Assembly (NCBI GenBank): GCA_946547205.1
Contig: CAMNPA010000075.1
Location: 1 to 6,468, forward strand
Direction: 5' to 3'
Source: an uncultured Selenomonadales bacterium
GTDB lineage: Bacteria > Bacillota > Negativicutes > Selenomonadales > Selenomonadaceae
DNA: 6,468 bases
Below, piece after piece: positions 1 through 5,684 of the stretch. Each line of letters begins with the position of its first letter. Position 1 is the first letter of the stretch. The notes beneath the pieces are model-generated. The model was not told the DNA's origin and searched no databases. It was given only the letters and a program-made list of their open reading frames with translations. The position numbers and the translations under genes were made by a program.

Positions 1-450
1 AATCAGACGCGGTCGGTTATGCTCATGTTGATGAACGATTATCAGGACTTCGTGATTTTCGCGACGAATTTTATTTCAAACTTCGATCCCGCTTTCATGC
101 GCAGAATTTCGACGCACATTGAGTTCAAGCTTCCCGACCTTGATTGTCGCAAAAAACTTTGGAGCCGTTACATTTTGCCGACGATGCCAAATAACATTGA
201 CATTGACGAGCTGGCGGAAAAATACGACGGCATTTCGGGCAGTGACATTGCAAACGCGGTGTTGATGGCGGCATTCAAGGCGGCGCGTAAAAATTTAGAG
301 CTCGTCGACAAATCGTTGGTCTTCGAGGCAGTCGAATCAACTTTGGCAAGTCGAAACGCGAACAAGGGCATAACCGTCACGACGCGCGAAGTCTCGGAAG
401 ATTATGTTCGTGAACAGCTGGCAAAGGGCGGGCAGGTGTTTGAAAAATGA
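1..450 (+). CDS. AAA+ ATPase, C-terminal part (gene starts before the window)
   Basis: The reading frame is open from base 1, so 149 residues of a longer protein are visible. It shows the second half of a classical AAA module. There is a hydrophobic strand ending in A-T-N-F (sensor 1 Asn, visible residue 23), then D-P-A-F-M-R-R (residues 29-35) with the arginine-finger pair. A small helical lid follows, containing Y-D-G-I-S-G-S-D-I (residues 75-83), the usual sensor-2 region of the p97/FtsH/SpoVK-like clade. Walker A and B motifs must lie upstream and cannot be checked. AAA proteins of this type use ATP to unfold or remodel other proteins; the substrate here is unknown. The stop codon overlaps the next gene's start (ATGA, 447-450), so the two are translationally coupled. 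The downstream small membrane proteins may be its partners or substrates (inference). The family call is firm, the specific role open. Confidence 0.88.
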   Translation, partial: NQTRSVMLMLMNDYQDFVIFATNFISNFDPAFMRRISTHIEFKLPDLDCRKKLWSRYILPTMPNNIDIDELAEKYDGISGSDIANAVLMAAFKAARKNLELVDKSLVFEAVESTLASRNANKGITVTTREVSEDYVREQLAKGGQVFEK

Positions 451-686
451 TTCCGTGGATTCTTGTCGGCGGCGCGATTATTGCAGGCGGTCTTTTGTTC
501 AGCGATTCGGACGACAAAAAATTTCACTGCACAACTTCAAAACGTATCATTCCCGAAAGTGAAGTTCCGTCGGACATTCGCCGCAAGCTCAATCGAAGTC
601 GTCAATTCAACGACGCGCCGCTTGAAGTTCGTCCCGTTTCGGAAAGTGACATTCCGCCCGACATTCTTCGCAGGCTGAAAAAATAA
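447..686 (+). CDS. Small membrane-anchored protein with two copies of an ES-x-(V/I)-P-x-DI motif (unknown function)
   Basis: This 79-aa protein is not one I recognise. Residues 2-18 form one hydrophobic membrane segment or uncleaved signal anchor. The rest is charged and soluble. Residues 33-48 and 62-77 are two related 16-residue units, R-I-I-P-E-S-E-V-P-S-D-I-R-R-K-L and R-P-V-S-E-S-D-I-P-P-D-I-L-R-R-L. They are also similar at DNA level (about 35 of 48 bases), so the second probably arose by internal duplication. A KKF triplet (24-26) precedes the first unit, as in the next two genes. The start ATG overlaps the AAA gene's stop (ATGA) and has an AGGTG Shine-Dalgarno at 434-438, 8 bases upstream. 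Conservation of the motif across neighbouring genes argues that this is a real gene. A role as partner, adaptor or substrate of the AAA ATPase is inference only. Confidence 0.8.
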   Translation: MIPWILVGGAIIAGGLLFSDSDDKKFHCTTSKRIIPESEVPSDIRRKLNRSRQFNDAPLEVRPVSESDIPPDILRRLKK

Positions 687-703
687 ACGCGTTTGAAATT
701 TTT

Positions 704-711
704 GGAGGAGG
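704..711 (+). promoter_or_regulatory. Strong ribosome binding site for the 122-aa small membrane protein
   Basis: GGAGGAGG lies 7 bases before the ATG at 719. This near-perfect Shine-Dalgarno fixes the start and suggests that this gene is translated more strongly than its upstream neighbour, which has only AGGTG. Confidence 0.85.
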
Positions 712-718
712 ATTTTTT

Positions 719-1087
719 ATGTTGCCTTTTATCCCGGCGTTAATCGCCATACTCACTGCGGGCTATCTCGTTTACAAATATTGGGATCAAATCGTCGAAT
801 GGGCATCGGATTTGGTGCCGGAGCTCAAAGAATTTATCGCCGAGAAGATGCGCAAATTTGCAAGCGTCATCGCCTTCTTCGCCGAAAAAATTCGCAGTGT
901 TTGGGCGGCGATAAAGTGCAAAGTTTTCTATCGCGACCCGGAGACCAAAAAATTTTATGAGCAAGAAGGCATTAAAGAAATTGAGGAAAGTCAAGTTCCT
1001 GCGGACATTCGCGCCAAATTGATGCGTGAACAAGAGCCGAACATTACGCGGGAAATGGAGCTGCAGACGGGCACTTCGGTCGGATAA
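719..1087 (+). CDS. Small membrane protein with amphipathic helices and a KKF...ESQVPADIRAKL module (unknown function)
   Basis: This 122-aa protein has no recognisable family. Residues 3-19 are a clear hydrophobic membrane segment. Residues 22-66 look like long amphipathic helices rich in Glu, Lys and Phe (W-D-Q-I-V-E-W-A..., A-E-K-M-R-K-F, F-F-A-E-K-I-R), which could lie along the membrane or form a coiled coil. The C-terminal part carries the module shared with its neighbours: K-K-F at 77-79, then E-E-S-Q-V-P-A-D-I-R-A-K-L at 89-101, followed by a polar tail. The start is set by an excellent Shine-Dalgarno. It lies 32 bases after the preceding gene and about 20 bases before the next, so all are probably one transcript with the AAA ATPase gene. 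The N-terminal anchor plus the shared module suggests a membrane-tethered component of one complex (inference). Confidence 0.8.
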   Translation: MLPFIPALIAILTAGYLVYKYWDQIVEWASDLVPELKEFIAEKMRKFASVIAFFAEKIRSVWAAIKCKVFYRDPETKKFYEQEGIKEIEESQVPADIRAKLMREQEPNITREMELQTGTSVG

Positions 1088-1092
1088 TTTTT

Positions 1093-1099
1093 GAGGAGG
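1093..1099 (+). promoter_or_regulatory. Ribosome binding site that decides a TTG start at 1109
   Basis: GAGGAGG ends 9 bases before an in-frame TTG at 1109. An in-frame TTG at 1091 gives a longer frame but would place this Shine-Dalgarno inside the coding region, so 1109 is preferred. Confidence 0.75.
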
Positions 1100-1108
1100 C
1101 TGAAACTT

Positions 1109-1498
1109 TTGGATAACGTAAAAAAATTCGGCGAAGACTTGCGCAAAATGCTCGGTAAACTCGTGACAGTGACGCCCGACGATCTTCAGCGTCTTTATTC
1201 CGAAACGATAAACAAAACAATCCTTGACACGGAGCATGAAAACGGACTTCATTACGTCGGCGGCGAATTCAGTTTCGAGTGCGTTGACGATGAAAATTTC
1301 ACGTGCAACTACAGCTTGTACTTTTGCGACGAGCAGAAAAAATTTTTCAAGAAGTCGGCGACGACGGGCAACCTTTCAATGGAGCCGCTTTCAACTGAAA
1401 TGCGCGACGAGCTCACGGCGGAAAAAGTTCTCAAGTATGAAATTCCCGAACCGAGCGACGAGGCACGCGAAGCTTACGAACGCGAACATTCAAAATAA
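1109..1498 (+). CDS. Small soluble protein, last gene of the AAA-linked cluster (unknown function)
   Basis: With the TTG start at 1109 the product is 129 aa (M-D-N-V-K-K-F-G-E-D...), not the longer form from 1091. I do not recognise it. It has no membrane segment and is acidic. It has three cysteines (58, 66, 73) in a region that reads like beta strands (H-Y-V-G-G-E-F-S-F-E-C, N-Y-S-L-Y-F-C). Residues 74-102 are a divergent version of the neighbours' module: D-E-Q-K-K-F-F (74-80), then M-E-P-L-S-T-E-M-R-D-E-L (91-102), where S-T-E-M-R-D-E-L parallels P-A-D-I-R-A-K-L. The KKF falls at residues 77-79, as in the preceding protein. A terminator 22 bases after the stop closes the operon. It may be a cytoplasmic member of the same system as the two membrane-anchored proteins (inference). 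Confidence 0.75.
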   Translation: MDNVKKFGEDLRKMLGKLVTVTPDDLQRLYSETINKTILDTEHENGLHYVGGEFSFECVDDENFTCNYSLYFCDEQKKFFKKSATTGNLSMEPLSTEMRDELTAEKVLKYEIPEPSDEAREAYEREHSK

Positions 1499-1520
1499 AA
1501 AATCTGTGCGACAAAATTAC

Positions 1521-1556
1521 GGGGAGCAAGTGAAGTACTTGTTCCTCAATTTTTTT
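1521..1556 (+). terminator. Intrinsic terminator of the AAA/small-protein operon
   Basis: An 11-bp stem (1521-1531 with 1537-1547, including two G-U pairs) encloses a 5-base loop (GAAGT). AA and a run of seven T (1550-1556) follow. Shape and position, 22 bases after the stop codon, are typical of a Rho-independent terminator. Confidence 0.88.
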
Positions 1557-1583
1557 GTTATCCTGCGAGATAAATGCTATAAT
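1555..1583 (+). promoter_or_regulatory. Sigma-70/SigA promoter for the glucosidase-HAD-trkH operon
   Basis: TTGTTA (1555-1560; 4 of 6 to consensus) and a perfect TATAAT (1578-1583) are separated by exactly 17 bases. TGC directly before the -10 box makes it an extended -10 promoter. Transcription would start near 1590, giving a leader of only about 20 bases with the Shine-Dalgarno AAGGTGAT at 1599-1606. The -35 box overlaps the end of the upstream terminator's T-tract. I see no operator or cre-like palindrome. Confidence 0.8.
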
Positions 1584-1609
1584 CGACGAAAAATCTGCAA
1601 GGTGATAGC

Positions 1610-3349
1610 ATGAACAGACGAACATTTATCAAAGGAGCGATGGCGTTGACGGCAATGACGATGATTGAGCCGATGAATCTGCTCGGCAATTCTACAGAGG
1701 CGGCTGAAAAAATTTTTTGGTGGCAGAAAAAATCCGTCTACCAAATTTATCCGAAAAGTTTTCTCGACACGACAGGCAGCGGCACCGGCGATTTGCGCGG
1801 CGTGATTCAAAAGCTCGACTACATAAAAAGTCTCGGCGTCGGAGCGATTTGGTTGACACCCATTTATGTTTCGCCGATGGTCGATAACGGCTACGACATT
1901 GCGGATTACACGGCGATTGATCCGCGTTTCGGCACGCTTGAAGATTTTGACGAACTCATTGCCGAAGCGAAGGCGCGCGGCATAAAAATTGTCATGGATT
2001 TGGTTTACAATCACACGTCCGATAAGCACCCGTGGTTTCTCGAATCAAAATCCAGTCGTGACAATCCCAAAGCCGATTGGTACATTTGGCGCGACGGCGA
2101 AAAAAATTCTGCTCCTACGAATTGGCGAGCTATCTTCGGCGGCAGTGCATGGCAATGGTGCGAGGAGCGTCAGCAATTTTATCTGCACACTTTCGCGACG
2201 GCTCAACCTGATTTGAATTGGGAAAATCCCGACGTTCGACGCGCACTCTACGACGCCGCAAATTTTTGGATTAAACGCGGTGTAGGCGGTTTCAGAATTG
2301 ATGCGATTGTTTACATCAAAAAGCCCGCTGAATTTGTCGACGGCGTTGCCGATTCGGACGGCACTTGCTCTGTCCACAACATGACCGCAAACACGCCCGG
2401 CATTTTGGATTTTCTGCGCGAATTCAAGCGTGAAGTTTTCGACGGGCACGACATTTTTACCGTTGCCGAAGCCAACAGCGTCAAGCCCGAAGAATTGCCC
2501 GATTGGGTCGGCGAACGCGGCGTCTTCAACATGCTGTTTGAATTCAGTCATGTTAATGTTATGTTCCCGCACGGCGAAGTTTGGCATTACGCGGAACTTT
2601 TCAAGCTTAGCGACTTCAAGCAGGCGTTGACGGCAAGTCAAGTTGCGACGCGTGAAAGTTGGTATCCGATTTATTTTGAGAATCACGACAAACCGCGCTC
2701 GGTGAATATTTTCTTCCCGCACGGCTCCGATAAAATTTTGGCGGCAAAAGCTCTGGCGATGATTCTGTTCACTCTGCGCGGCACACCGTTTATTTATCAA
2801 GGCGAAGAGCTCGGCTTTGCAAATGCGGCGTTCAAATCGATTGACGACTACGACGACATTTCTTCGCGCGGACAATACGACATTGCGCGAGCTGACGGCT
2901 TGAGCGATAAGCAGGCGATGCGTTTCGTGCACAAATTCAGTCGCGACAATGCTCGCACGCCTATGCAGTGGAATTCTTCGGCAAATGCGGGATTCACGAC
3001 CGGAAAACCTTGGCTGCCCGTTCACGACGATTTTAAAACTTGCAACGCCGAATCTGAGGCTCGCGACAAAAATTCCGTGTTGAATTTTTATCGGACGTTG
3101 AGCGCGTTCCGCAATGGCAGTGACGTTTTGATTCGCGGCGAATACGAGGAACTTTATCACGACAACGAGGAGCTGTTCATTTTCACGCGCACGCTCGGCG
3201 ACAAAAAAATTATCACCGCCGTAAATTTCACGACGCACGACGTTTCATTGCCCGCGAAAATTTTTGACGGCGCGAGAAAAATTTTCGGCAACTACAGCGA
3301 CGAGAAAAATTATTTCAGAGCAACGGAGGCGATGATTTATGAGCTTTAA
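1610..3349 (+). CDS. GH13 alpha-glucosidase (oligo-1,6-glucosidase/maltase type) with twin-arginine signal peptide
   Basis: This 579-aa glycoside hydrolase of family GH13 probably releases glucose from the non-reducing ends of short alpha-glucans. The four GH13 regions are intact: D-L-V-Y-N-H (130-135), G-F-R-I-D-A (nucleophile Asp231), V-A-E-A-N (acid/base Glu287) and E-N-H-D (Asp360). The barrel starts at W-W-Q (37-39). Y-Q-I-Y-P-K-S-F and G-S-G-T-G-D-L-R-G resemble TreC (trehalose-6-phosphate hydrolase), but region II reads R-I-D-A-I, as in alpha-1,4-acting maltases, rather than the R-L-D-V I recall for TreC. No PTS gene is nearby, so I do not call treC. Family members are mostly cytoplasmic, yet this one has about 30 extra N-terminal residues with N-R-R-T-F-I-K-G, a Tat motif, a mildly hydrophobic stretch (9-25) and a possible T-E-A/A cleavage site at 31/32. 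The AAGGTGAT site and promoter support this start. It overlaps the HAD gene by 11 bases. Confidence 0.92.
   Translation: MNRRTFIKGAMALTAMTMIEPMNLLGNSTEAAEKIFWWQKKSVYQIYPKSFLDTTGSGTGDLRGVIQKLDYIKSLGVGAIWLTPIYVSPMVDNGYDIADYTAIDPRFGTLEDFDELIAEAKARGIKIVMDLVYNHTSDKHPWFLESKSSRDNPKADWYIWRDGEKNSAPTNWRAIFGGSAWQWCEERQQFYLHTFATAQPDLNWENPDVRRALYDAANFWIKRGVGGFRIDAIVYIKKPAEFVDGVADSDGTCSVHNMTANTPGILDFLREFKREVFDGHDIFTVAEANSVKPEELPDWVGERGVFNMLFEFSHVNVMFPHGEVWHYAELFKLSDFKQALTASQVATRESWYPIYFENHDKPRSVNIFFPHGSDKILAAKALAMILFTLRGTPFIYQGEELGFANAAFKSIDDYDDISSRGQYDIARADGLSDKQAMRFVHKFSRDNARTPMQWNSSANAGFTTGKPWLPVHDDFKTCNAESEARDKNSVLNFYRTLSAFRNGSDVLIRGEYEELYHDNEELFIFTRTLGDKKIITAVNFTTHDVSLPAKIFDGARKIFGNYSDEKNYFRATEAMIYEL
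3325..3329 (+). promoter_or_regulatory. Ribosome binding site of the HAD gene inside the glucosidase gene
   Basis: GGAGG lies 9 bases before the ATG at 3339, within the last codons of the glucosidase gene. It supports a start that overlaps the upstream gene by 11 bases. Confidence 0.75.
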
Positions 3350-4115
3350 AGTTGCGGCTAGCGACTTCGACGGCACGCTTTATCGCGACGAGAAAATTTC
3401 TGCGGCTGATTTGGCGGCGATAAAGTCTTGGCGTTCAAACGGCAACAAATTCGGCATCGTGACCGGTCGTTGTCGATTGATGATTGCTCCGCTGTTTGAA
3501 GAACTCGGACTCAAGCTTGACTTCCTTATCTGCGACAACGGCGCGATTATTTACGACGACGATGGGCAAATCATTTTTGAGACGGAACTCCCAAAAAAAA
3601 TTCTCTTCGACATCATGAACGAGCCTTGCACTCAAAACACGTATCACTTTGCATTTCAGACGGCGCACGAAATTTTCTGCACTTACGTCCGCGAAGGTTC
3701 CTGGCTGATAAACGAAAGCGCGATGTGGAATTTCCCGTTGCAAAAGATTAACGCCGCGCAACTTCAAACGCTCCAAAAGATTAATCAATTCGTGCTGGGC
3801 TTTGAAACGATTGACGAGGCGCAAATTGCCACCGACGCGCTCAATAAAAAATTCGGCGAACAAATTTTCGCGCAACGAAACCTTAGCAGCCTCGACATTG
3901 TGGCGGCGAACATTAACAAAGCTCAAGGCGTCGAAAACCTTTTGCGCGTGATGAATTGGCAAGACGCGAAAATTTTTGTCATCGGCGACGAGGCGAACGA
4001 TTTGCCAATGATAAAAAAATTCGGCGGCTGCACGGTTTCCACGGCGAAAGATTTTGTCAAAGGTCAAGCGGCGGCGGTCGTTGAATCTGTCGGCGCAATG
4101 CTCAACGCTCAATGA
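3339..4115 (+). CDS. Cof-type HAD-IIB family phosphatase
   Basis: This 258-aa cytoplasmic haloacid dehalogenase-type hydrolase is of typical Cof/YbiV family length. All four HAD motifs are visible. Motif I is D-F-D-G-T-L (nucleophile Asp9, acid/base Asp11). Motif II is I-V-T-G-R (Thr42). Motif III is N-K-A-Q-G-V (Lys194). Motif IV is G-D-E-A-N-D-L-P-M (Asp217, Asp221), which binds Mg2+. The type IIB cap lies between motifs II and III (about residues 80-190). Relatives dephosphorylate sugar phosphates, flavin mononucleotide or other small phosphate esters; the substrate cannot be read from sequence. The gene starts inside the glucosidase gene and its stop overlaps the trkH start (ATGA), so it is the middle cistron of a coupled operon. 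A sugar-phosphate role would fit the glucosidase, but if that enzyme is exported the link is indirect (inference). Confidence 0.92.
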   Translation: MSFKVAASDFDGTLYRDEKISAADLAAIKSWRSNGNKFGIVTGRCRLMIAPLFEELGLKLDFLICDNGAIIYDDDGQIIFETELPKKILFDIMNEPCTQNTYHFAFQTAHEIFCTYVREGSWLINESAMWNFPLQKINAAQLQTLQKINQFVLGFETIDEAQIATDALNKKFGEQIFAQRNLSSLDIVAANINKAQGVENLLRVMNWQDAKIFVIGDEANDLPMIKKFGGCTVSTAKDFVKGQAAAVVESVGAMLNAQ

Positions 4116-5572
4116 ATCGGCGAATCGTTTCAGCCCTGCTCGGCTATCTGACTTTATCTTGCGGCGCGGCAATGATTCCGCCATTTCTGCTCGCGGCTTT
4201 TGAAAAAGAATTCGACGGCGCGGCGGCATTCCTGCTGTCAATTTTCCTGTGCTTGGCGGCAACATTTGAGCTTGAACGTTTCGGCGGACTGCAGGGCAAA
4301 GACAACGTCGGCATTCGCGAAGGAATTGCGGTCACGGGACTCGGCTGGCTGTTAATTTCGGTTCTCGGGCTCGTGCCGTATTTCGCGGGCGGTTATCTGA
4401 ATTTGCTCGACAGCATGGTTGAATCGTTTTCGGGCTTCAGCGGAACGGGCGCGACTGTCATTGACGACGTGGAAATTTTGCCGCGTTCAATTCTTTTGTG
4501 GCGTTCAATGTCAAATTGGTTCGGCGGACTTGGAATTGTCGTTATCTTCATGGCGATAATGCCGCAATTCGGACGCGGCGGCATGTACATTTTAAAAGCC
4601 GAAACGACCGGGCCGACAAAGGATCGTCAAATGCCGAGGATTCGCGACAATGCAAAGGCTCTGTTCAGCGTCTACGTTCTGCTGACGGTAATTTGTGCGG
4701 CTGCGTATTTTTTGTGCGGTCTCAATTCGTTTGCGGCGATAAACCACGCGATGACGACGATTGCAACGGGCGGCTACGGAATTTACAACGGCACTGTCGG
4801 CGAATACGGCAACGCTTACCTCGAATATTGCATGGCGTTTTTTATGATTGTTTCAAGCGGCAGTTTCGCGATGTACGTTTTGGCTTTTAAACGCGGCGTC
4901 GGCTCAATTTTCAAGAACACGGAGTTTCGGACGTATCTTATGATAATTTTTGTCGCGGCGTCGGTTATCGCGGTCGATTTGATTTTGGAAATGCAACTTG
5001 ACGTTGAAAGTGCAACACGTGCGGCGATTTTCCACGTGGCGAGTTTGTCTTCAACGACGGGCTTTGTTGCGCACGACTTCGACACTTATCCGCCGCTTAG
5101 CAAAGCTTTCCTGCTGATGACGATGTTTTTGGGCGGTTGCGCAGGTTCGACGGCAGGCGGCTTGAAAGTCGCGAGAATAATTTTGCTGTTCAAATTCGTT
5201 GCGCTGATCGTTCGGCAAAAAATTCATCCGAATTTGATTAGCAGCGTGATGTTGAGCGGACGAACGATTGACGCTGATATTGTTTACGGCGCGGCGAAAT
5301 TTTTCTTTGCGGTCGTCGTGATGGACGTTTTATTTGCGGCGGTGATGATGTTCGACGGGATTGACTTTGTCGACGCAATCAGCGTGAGCATTTCGACAAT
5401 GGCAAGCGTCGGACCGGGCTTCGGCATTGAAGGCGCGACGAGTACTTATGCTTTGTTGCCGAGCTTGAGCAAATTTTGCGCGTGTGGATTTATGTTTTTG
5501 AGCCGCCTGGAAATTTTCACGGTGCTTGTGATGTTGAGTCCGTCATTTTGGAACGACGCAAAGAACTGGTGA
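4112..5572 (+). CDS. trkH: Potassium uptake transporter, TrkH/KtrB-type membrane subunit
   Basis: This 486-aa polytopic membrane protein of the Trk/Ktr/HKT superfamily forms the K+ pathway in the cytoplasmic membrane. Four M1-P-M2 repeats can be followed through their pore loops: S-G-T-G-A-T-V (110-116), T-I-A-T-G-G-Y-G (216-223), S-S-T-T-G-F (313-318) and A-S-V-G-P-G-F-G (431-438), each with the filter glycine. Other family signatures are F-G-G-L-G-I (137-142), the R-G-G-M-Y stretch (155-159), and the glycine-rich G-G-C-A-G-S-T-A-G-G-L-K (341-352) after the third pore loop. Length fits TrkH. Activity normally needs a cytoplasmic RCK-domain partner (TrkA/KtrA), which is not in this window. 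The start overlaps the HAD stop by four bases and I see no Shine-Dalgarno before it, so translation probably depends on coupling. The last six codons lie in a 57-bp repeat whose second copy falls 75 bases downstream. TrkH versus KtrB is not fully settled. Confidence 0.93.
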   Translation: MNRRIVSALLGYLTLSCGAAMIPPFLLAAFEKEFDGAAAFLLSIFLCLAATFELERFGGLQGKDNVGIREGIAVTGLGWLLISVLGLVPYFAGGYLNLLDSMVESFSGFSGTGATVIDDVEILPRSILLWRSMSNWFGGLGIVVIFMAIMPQFGRGGMYILKAETTGPTKDRQMPRIRDNAKALFSVYVLLTVICAAAYFLCGLNSFAAINHAMTTIATGGYGIYNGTVGEYGNAYLEYCMAFFMIVSSGSFAMYVLAFKRGVGSIFKNTEFRTYLMIIFVAASVIAVDLILEMQLDVESATRAAIFHVASLSSTTGFVAHDFDTYPPLSKAFLLMTMFLGGCAGSTAGGLKVARIILLFKFVALIVRQKIHPNLISSVMLSGRTIDADIVYGAAKFFFAVVVMDVLFAAVMMFDGIDFVDAISVSISTMASVGPGFGIEGATSTYALLPSLSKFCACGFMFLSRLEIFTVLVMLSPSFWNDAKNW

Positions 5573-5684
5573 CTTATCGGACGCGATTAATTTTTGCGGC
5601 AAGAACTCCAAAGTCGTTGCTCTGTTGACGACGCAAAGAACTGGTGATTTATCGGACGCGATTAATTTTTGCGGCAAGAACTCC
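5553..5684. repeat. 57-bp direct repeat (two copies, 75-bp period) at the trkH/larB junction
   Basis: Copy 1 spans 5553-5609 and copy 2 spans 5628-5684. They match at 56 of 57 bases, differing only at 5573 (C) and 5648 (T). Each copy contains the last codons and stop of trkH on the plus strand and the last codons and stop of larB on the minus strand. trkH really ends in copy 1 and larB in copy 2. The 18-base spacer (5610-5627) resembles larB coding sequence at 5691-5709 but has lost about 7 bases. The 7-mer ACGACGC occurs at 5553, 5628 and 5710, that is, at the start of copy 1, at the copy junction, and inside larB. This is what a tandem duplication between short identical sequences would leave. 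Confidence 0.93.
5574..5627 (-). pseudogene. Degenerate duplicate of the larB 3' end
   Basis: Read on the minus strand, this segment encodes G-V-L-A-A-K-I-N-R-V-R-stop, identical to the C-terminus of LarB. It is preceded by a shortened, frame-shifted version of the preceding larB codons (V-V-N..., then a loss of about 7 bases). It has no start of its own and is a by-product of the junction duplication, not a gene. Confidence 0.7.

Noticed and set aside
740..1252. 170-codon minus-strand open frame opposite the small-protein genes
   Set aside because: The plus-strand genes have strong ribosome binding sites and the shared motif. This frame has neither and crosses two of them.
2045..3238. 397-codon open frame on the minus strand opposite the glucosidase gene
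   Set aside because: The product is Arg/Val/Phe-rich with no recognisable motif, and the plus-strand frame carries all the GH13 catalytic residues. It is a shadow produced by codon bias.
3435..4265. 276-codon minus-strand open frame opposite the HAD gene and the trkH start
   Set aside because: It spans the boundary of two confidently identified plus-strand genes, has no family features and has a basic, low-information composition.
5612..5632. Short inverted repeat GTCGT...ACGAC in the junction spacer as a terminator
   Set aside because: It has only about 5 paired bases, a long loop and no following T-run. It is explained better as remnant larB sequence.
5553..5684. The two 57-bp repeats as a CRISPR unit or as attachment sites
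   Set aside because: There are only two copies, and their content is the 3' ends of the two flanking genes. No integrase or cas gene is near. A tandem duplication explains it fully.
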